Source of the DNA: Lantana camara
Lineage: Eukaryota; Streptophyta; Magnoliopsida; Lamiales; Verbenaceae
NCBI GenBank assembly: GCA_037501455.1
Contig: CM074860.1
Coordinates: 49,176,501-49,240,500, forward strand
Reading direction: 5' to 3'
DNA length: 64,000 nt
A program made the position numbers and the translations under genes. This document shows, in pieces, positions 60,551 through 64,000 of the stretch (within the stretch, counting starts at the first letter, position 1; every line of letters starts with the position of its first letter). The notes below the pieces were generated by a model, which worked only from the letters and a program-made list of their open reading frames with translations, was not told the origin of the DNA and did not search any database.

Positions 60551-62715
60551 CCCAATTCCAGCAGCTGCGTTAGGGGACGGGAAAACAGGGTAGAGGCGAA
60601 AAATGGTTTCAAGAATGCCAAAGGAGCTCCCAAATCACCCAAAATCAAACAACAACAACTAAATACAACATATATGCGCATATTACTCATAAATTCATGA
60701 ATTGAACCATTAAATTTCATAAACCCACATATATACACATATTCATATACATATATATACATATACAATTTCTTGCTTCAAAATTCCAACCAACAAGCAA
60801 AGAATTCATAGATTATCATATATTCAAGAATATACACCCAAAGATTCAAGTTATAAAGCAAGAATCACATATATATTCAAAAACCCACATTATACCTTGG
60901 AGAAAAGGATGGAGGAGAAAAGAGAGATAATCGAGAGCTTGATTCTTGAGCTTGAGGAAGTAGAATGGAGCTCGAATTTCCCGTCTTCCTTACTTGGATG
61001 ATGGCTCGTTGATGGAGGGAGAGATTGGATGGATTGGAGCTTTGAAGAAGGATAGAAAAGAAATGAAGAAGAAGAATGAAATGAAATGGGGGAGGGGGGG
61101 TTGGATCGTGTAATATGAGGGCAAGAAGAGAGAAAATTGCTCTATGGTCCTTCTATAATTTAAGAGATCCAATTGGGTCCCGAAAGTTTGATAGAATAGC
61201 AATTGGGTCAAGTTTAAGGTTCGAATGAGTCCAAGGATTTCATATAAGATCAAATAGGTACATATTCGAAATAAAACTTTCAATTAACAAGTGTACGTAT
61301 TAAAACGAGGTTAAGTAACAAAATCAATCAAGTCATAAAAGTCGAATAAAAGCAATTAGTTCATGAAATTAATAAATTAAATAATCCCCTAGAAATTAAA
61401 ACACATATAAGTCACAAAACTCTCGATCTAAACCCACTCGTTACGTCATACCTGTACGGCCACAAAGTCGGGGCGTTACACGATTACAGTGCCCAATTAG
61501 CAGTTTCAATCCCTTCTTCCTCTGGTGATGGTGGGATTGCAAGGTCCCACCATCCAATCATGGTGTACATCGGGAACATGACTCCCACGCACGGGTTTTC
61601 TTTCTCCACCAAACCTCCTGGTGGATTCAGAGGTGATCCCACATGGTGAGGATAGTGCAAGAGTTACCCGTCAGCCCTTGCTTCCCGGTTGGCTCAGTAC
61701 ACTACCCTCGGCCCCAAAGTGAACAATAGTTATTCCCCAAAACAATCAATCAATCAATCAATCAATTAATCCGTTCAATTCATGAAATCCGTTATAAATC
61801 AATAAGATTTGAAAACTATAAATATATATATATACTTTTGGCCGAAAATAACACATAAGGTTGTGAGGGTTCTAAGTATCTAGAATTAAACCTCACCTGA
61901 CGAATGACGGAACAAGACAAGGATACAAGAAAGCGTGTACTCGATCAATGATCTCGGCCCTGGAGAAAAACAGGACAAGAAAGGAAATAGTGGAAACTCG
62001 TGAGACGAGACTCAATATGAGACCAAGTATGACCCACGACCATGCTCATGTAAATAAATAAAACAAACAATCAATTGACACTTAGCATGTATGAACACCA
62101 ATTAACACCTAAGAGGTGAAATTAATATCAAGAAATCATGTATTCTTATCATTCAATTATTTCAAGTTCAATTCATATAAGGCATGGAATCACACAATCA
62201 CGTTTGAGCAATTAATTAGGAAGAAGTATCAAGTAGGAGCATACCTATCAAGTAATCAAGTATATATATCATATAATTCACATATGGGAGCCGATAGAGT
62301 GAAAGGAATGCAATACGAAAGGTTTTGGTGAAGTTTGGTAAAAACGGACAATTATAGAAACCTACATGATGAGGGAAAACTGGAATATCTTCAGATATAG
62401 ACGTTGGAATTGAGTTTTGCTTGTTTGGTATGAAAGTAGACACAAAGACCTTTCCGAGGATATATGACTCATTTTCTAGTTCAAAGCGAGGAGAAAATGG
62501 CGCTAGCTTGAAGTTGGGTGAATGCACTTTGTCGATAAAGTAGCGACACCAAAAAGAATTGATAATATCTCACAAACAGCAAACGATATTGATGTTATTC
62601 AAACTGTATGTTTTTCCAGACTTCAATAGGTTTCCAACGGTTCAAATATCGGGTCAATCGGAGTTCGTATGAGGGAGAACGTAACAAAACAATCTTGGAC
62701 AGAAAACATGGGCGG

Positions 62716-62821
62716 ATCCATGGCCATGGACAAAAATCCACGCCCGTGGATTCCTATGCCGAAAAACCAAGTTTTCTGGACTCAAATCCACGGCCATGGG
62801 TCAAAATCCACGCTCGTGGAT
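62716..62821 (-). repeat. Four-unit inverted-repeat array, LTR E
   Basis: Units start at 62,716, 62,736, 62,786 and 62,806 (20, 50, 20). The consensus is ATCCACG-NN-CGTGGAT. Units 2 and 4 are perfect; units 1 and 3 have CATG where CG has become TG. Confidence 0.84.
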
Positions 62822-63379
62822 CGTCCTACAGCAGCAATACGAAGGGAAAATAGGGCAGGCTCGAGATTTGGCTCCCAAATCAAACCCACACCAAACCAAG
62901 GCAAGAAATCAACTCAAAACTATCATATATAATGCATATATCAATTAGGCACCAATTAATCCATGGAAACATACATATATCATCAAGAAATCATCATCCA
63001 AACCCCAAAAATATACATGCTTTCCAACCTTCACATAACTTCATGTATCCAAGTTATAAATGTATGAAACTAGTTCAAAACCAACATATAAAATCCATAT
63101 AGCCACAAAGACATCACAAGTGTCATAAACCCTAACTTTGCTATCATAAATCCTCAAAGAAATATGCATGCTCTTACCTTGAAGATGGAGAAGATGAAGG
63201 GAAAGAGAAAGATAAAGTATTGGAGCTCAAATTCTTGAAGAAAAATGGAATAAAACTTGGCTTCCTTCTCCATGGTTGGATCGGTATAGAGGGAGAGAGA
63301 AATGGAAATATCTTTAGCTTGTCTCAAGAATGAAATGAAGGAGATAATATATGTATATGTGTATGTAAAATAGGAGGCA

Positions 63380-63381
<2 letters not shown>

Positions 63382-63425
<44 letters not shown>
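63382..63425. repeat. TA microsatellite in LTR E
   Basis: About 22 uninterrupted TA units in the promoter-like part of the LTR. A long chance frame rich in Tyr and Ile results from it. Confidence 0.9.
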
Positions 63426-63428
<3 letters not shown>

Positions 63429-63857
63429 TTGTATATACTTAAAGTGAGTCAAGATATATATGTATATGTGTATATATGTATGTATGGAATATAATTAAAG
63501 TGTGATGAAAAGTCTTCGCATTAAAACTTATTTGCACATAAGCCCTTGTCTCTTAGGACTTTACAAGTTAGAGATGTATCAACTTGACATGTATGCGAGA
63601 TGATTATATGACCTTATATATATGTATATATATATAGCTCTAAAGAATATGATGAAATGGAGTTGAATATATATATATGTTATGCAAAATCACTTAAATC
63701 ATAATTGCAAGTATTCAAATCAAGGAAATTAAATAATGCGAATCTACTAAATATGAATCTTGCCATAAATTACAAGTTCATAAAATTTCATGTAGACACT
63801 TGATCAAATAATTCACAAATATCATGAAATACATAATTGAAAAACTGGGGCGTTACA

Positions 63858-64000
63858 ACTGTCCCCAGGTCCATACTCGAATTCTAAATCTTTAAAACAA
63901 GCGGTGAGAGAGCGCCGTCTCTCAAACAAGCAACGAGAGCACCCCGTCTCTCAAACATACAACGAGAGCACCTCGTCTCTCAAACAAACAATGAGAGACC
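63858..64000 (-). mobile_element. Element E internal domain (3' end) with hairpin minisatellite
   Basis: Next to the LTR start, on the minus strand, is the same GACCTGGGGAC stretch that precedes the LTRs of B. From 63,903 there are at least four hairpin units of the type GAGAGACGGGGTGCTCTC. LTR E is therefore a 3' LTR whose element extends beyond the window. Confidence 0.72.

Larger units (their letters stand above)
56016..61480 (-). mobile_element. LTR D, B-like LTR on minus strand, interrupted
   Basis: Minus strand starts TGTAACGCCCCGACTTTG at 61,480 and ends CCGGGTGCTACA at 56,016, about 3.5 kb after subtracting the Copia solo LTR at 56,756-58,704. Neither a primer site nor a polypurine tract adjoins it and the flanks (GCTCG and CGATT) do not match, so it is a solo LTR with altered borders. 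Splice-like sites (CCAAG|GTATAA near 60,894) and the inverted-repeat array are conserved. Confidence 0.82.
61481..63857 (-). mobile_element. LTR E (3'-truncated), minus strand
   Basis: Minus strand begins TGTAACGCCCCAG at 63,857. It has a perfect donor-like CAAG|GTAAGA near 63,179, the inverted-repeat array at 62,716-62,821, and ends in sequence related to 52,740-52,800 of family C. Its last third is missing at the border with LTR D. Confidence 0.78.

Noticed and set aside
63154..63429. Frame of about 90 codons rich in Tyr/Ile
   Set aside because: Much of it is translation of a TA microsatellite in LTR E.

Overview
This window looks like a transposable-element nest from a flowering-plant genome, most likely heterochromatic or pericentromeric DNA. 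I found no convincing host gene, tRNA or rRNA. Almost every base can be assigned to an LTR retrotransposon, a solo or truncated LTR, a CACTA DNA transposon or a foldback MITE. The species cannot be read from the sequence; LTRs with tRNA-iMet primer sites, TNP2-type CACTA genes and plant-type Copia gag/pol all indicate a land plant.

Left part (1-26,675). A plus-strand LTR end (1-53) is followed by a minus-strand Ty3/gypsy-like internal fragment with a broken gag (about 1,479-2,291). Next comes element A, a large element with LTRs of about 3.3 kb and a 3.3-kb internal domain without protein genes, as described for LARDs (large retrotransposon derivatives). Its 5' LTR is truncated (2,292-3,820), its internal domain is 3,821-7,110 and its 3' LTR starts at 7,111. 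Element B, a related LARD-like family, is inserted in that 3' LTR and is now a tandem LTR-internal-LTR-internal-LTR array (9,384-26,525) flanked by a 5-bp target duplication. The uninterrupted target site survives in A's 5' LTR at 2,761-2,765.

Middle part (26,676-49,757). The leader of an old Copia element (Copia-2, minus strand) has been interrupted twice: by an 11-kb CACTA element (26,836-37,803, target duplication CCT) and by a second Copia (Copia-1, about 38,068-47,740, minus strand). The CACTA element carries a decayed TNP2 transposase and a decayed second transposase-like gene. The second gene contains four tandem 108-nt symmetric exons and has a 475-bp Mutator-type foldback MITE in an intron. 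Copia-1 retains recognisable gag, protease, integrase, RT and RNase H with stop codons.

Right part (49,758-64,000). A GC-richer LTR family (C) appears as a plus-strand solo LTR (50,403-53,590) nested inside a minus-strand LTR of the same family. These are followed by a minus-strand LARD-like internal fragment, a truncated Copia LTR, a minus-strand B-like LTR (D, 56,016-61,480) interrupted by a Copia solo LTR, and a minus-strand LTR (E) running into its own internal domain at the window edge.

The most striking unexplained structure lies inside the LARD-like LTRs. Four 16-bp inverted repeats of the form N5-CG-NN-CG-N5' occur at one homologous position in families A, B/D and E. The geometry is almost invariant in A and B/D (32-33/42/32-33 bp) and modified in E (20/50/20). 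The arm sequence is shared by the four units within an LTR but differs completely between families. Other conserved non-coding structures are a GCAA-loop hairpin abutting the primer-binding site, a 173-177-nt intron-like block, a second polypurine tract, hairpin minisatellites near the 3' end, and a G-box array in the Copia promoter.
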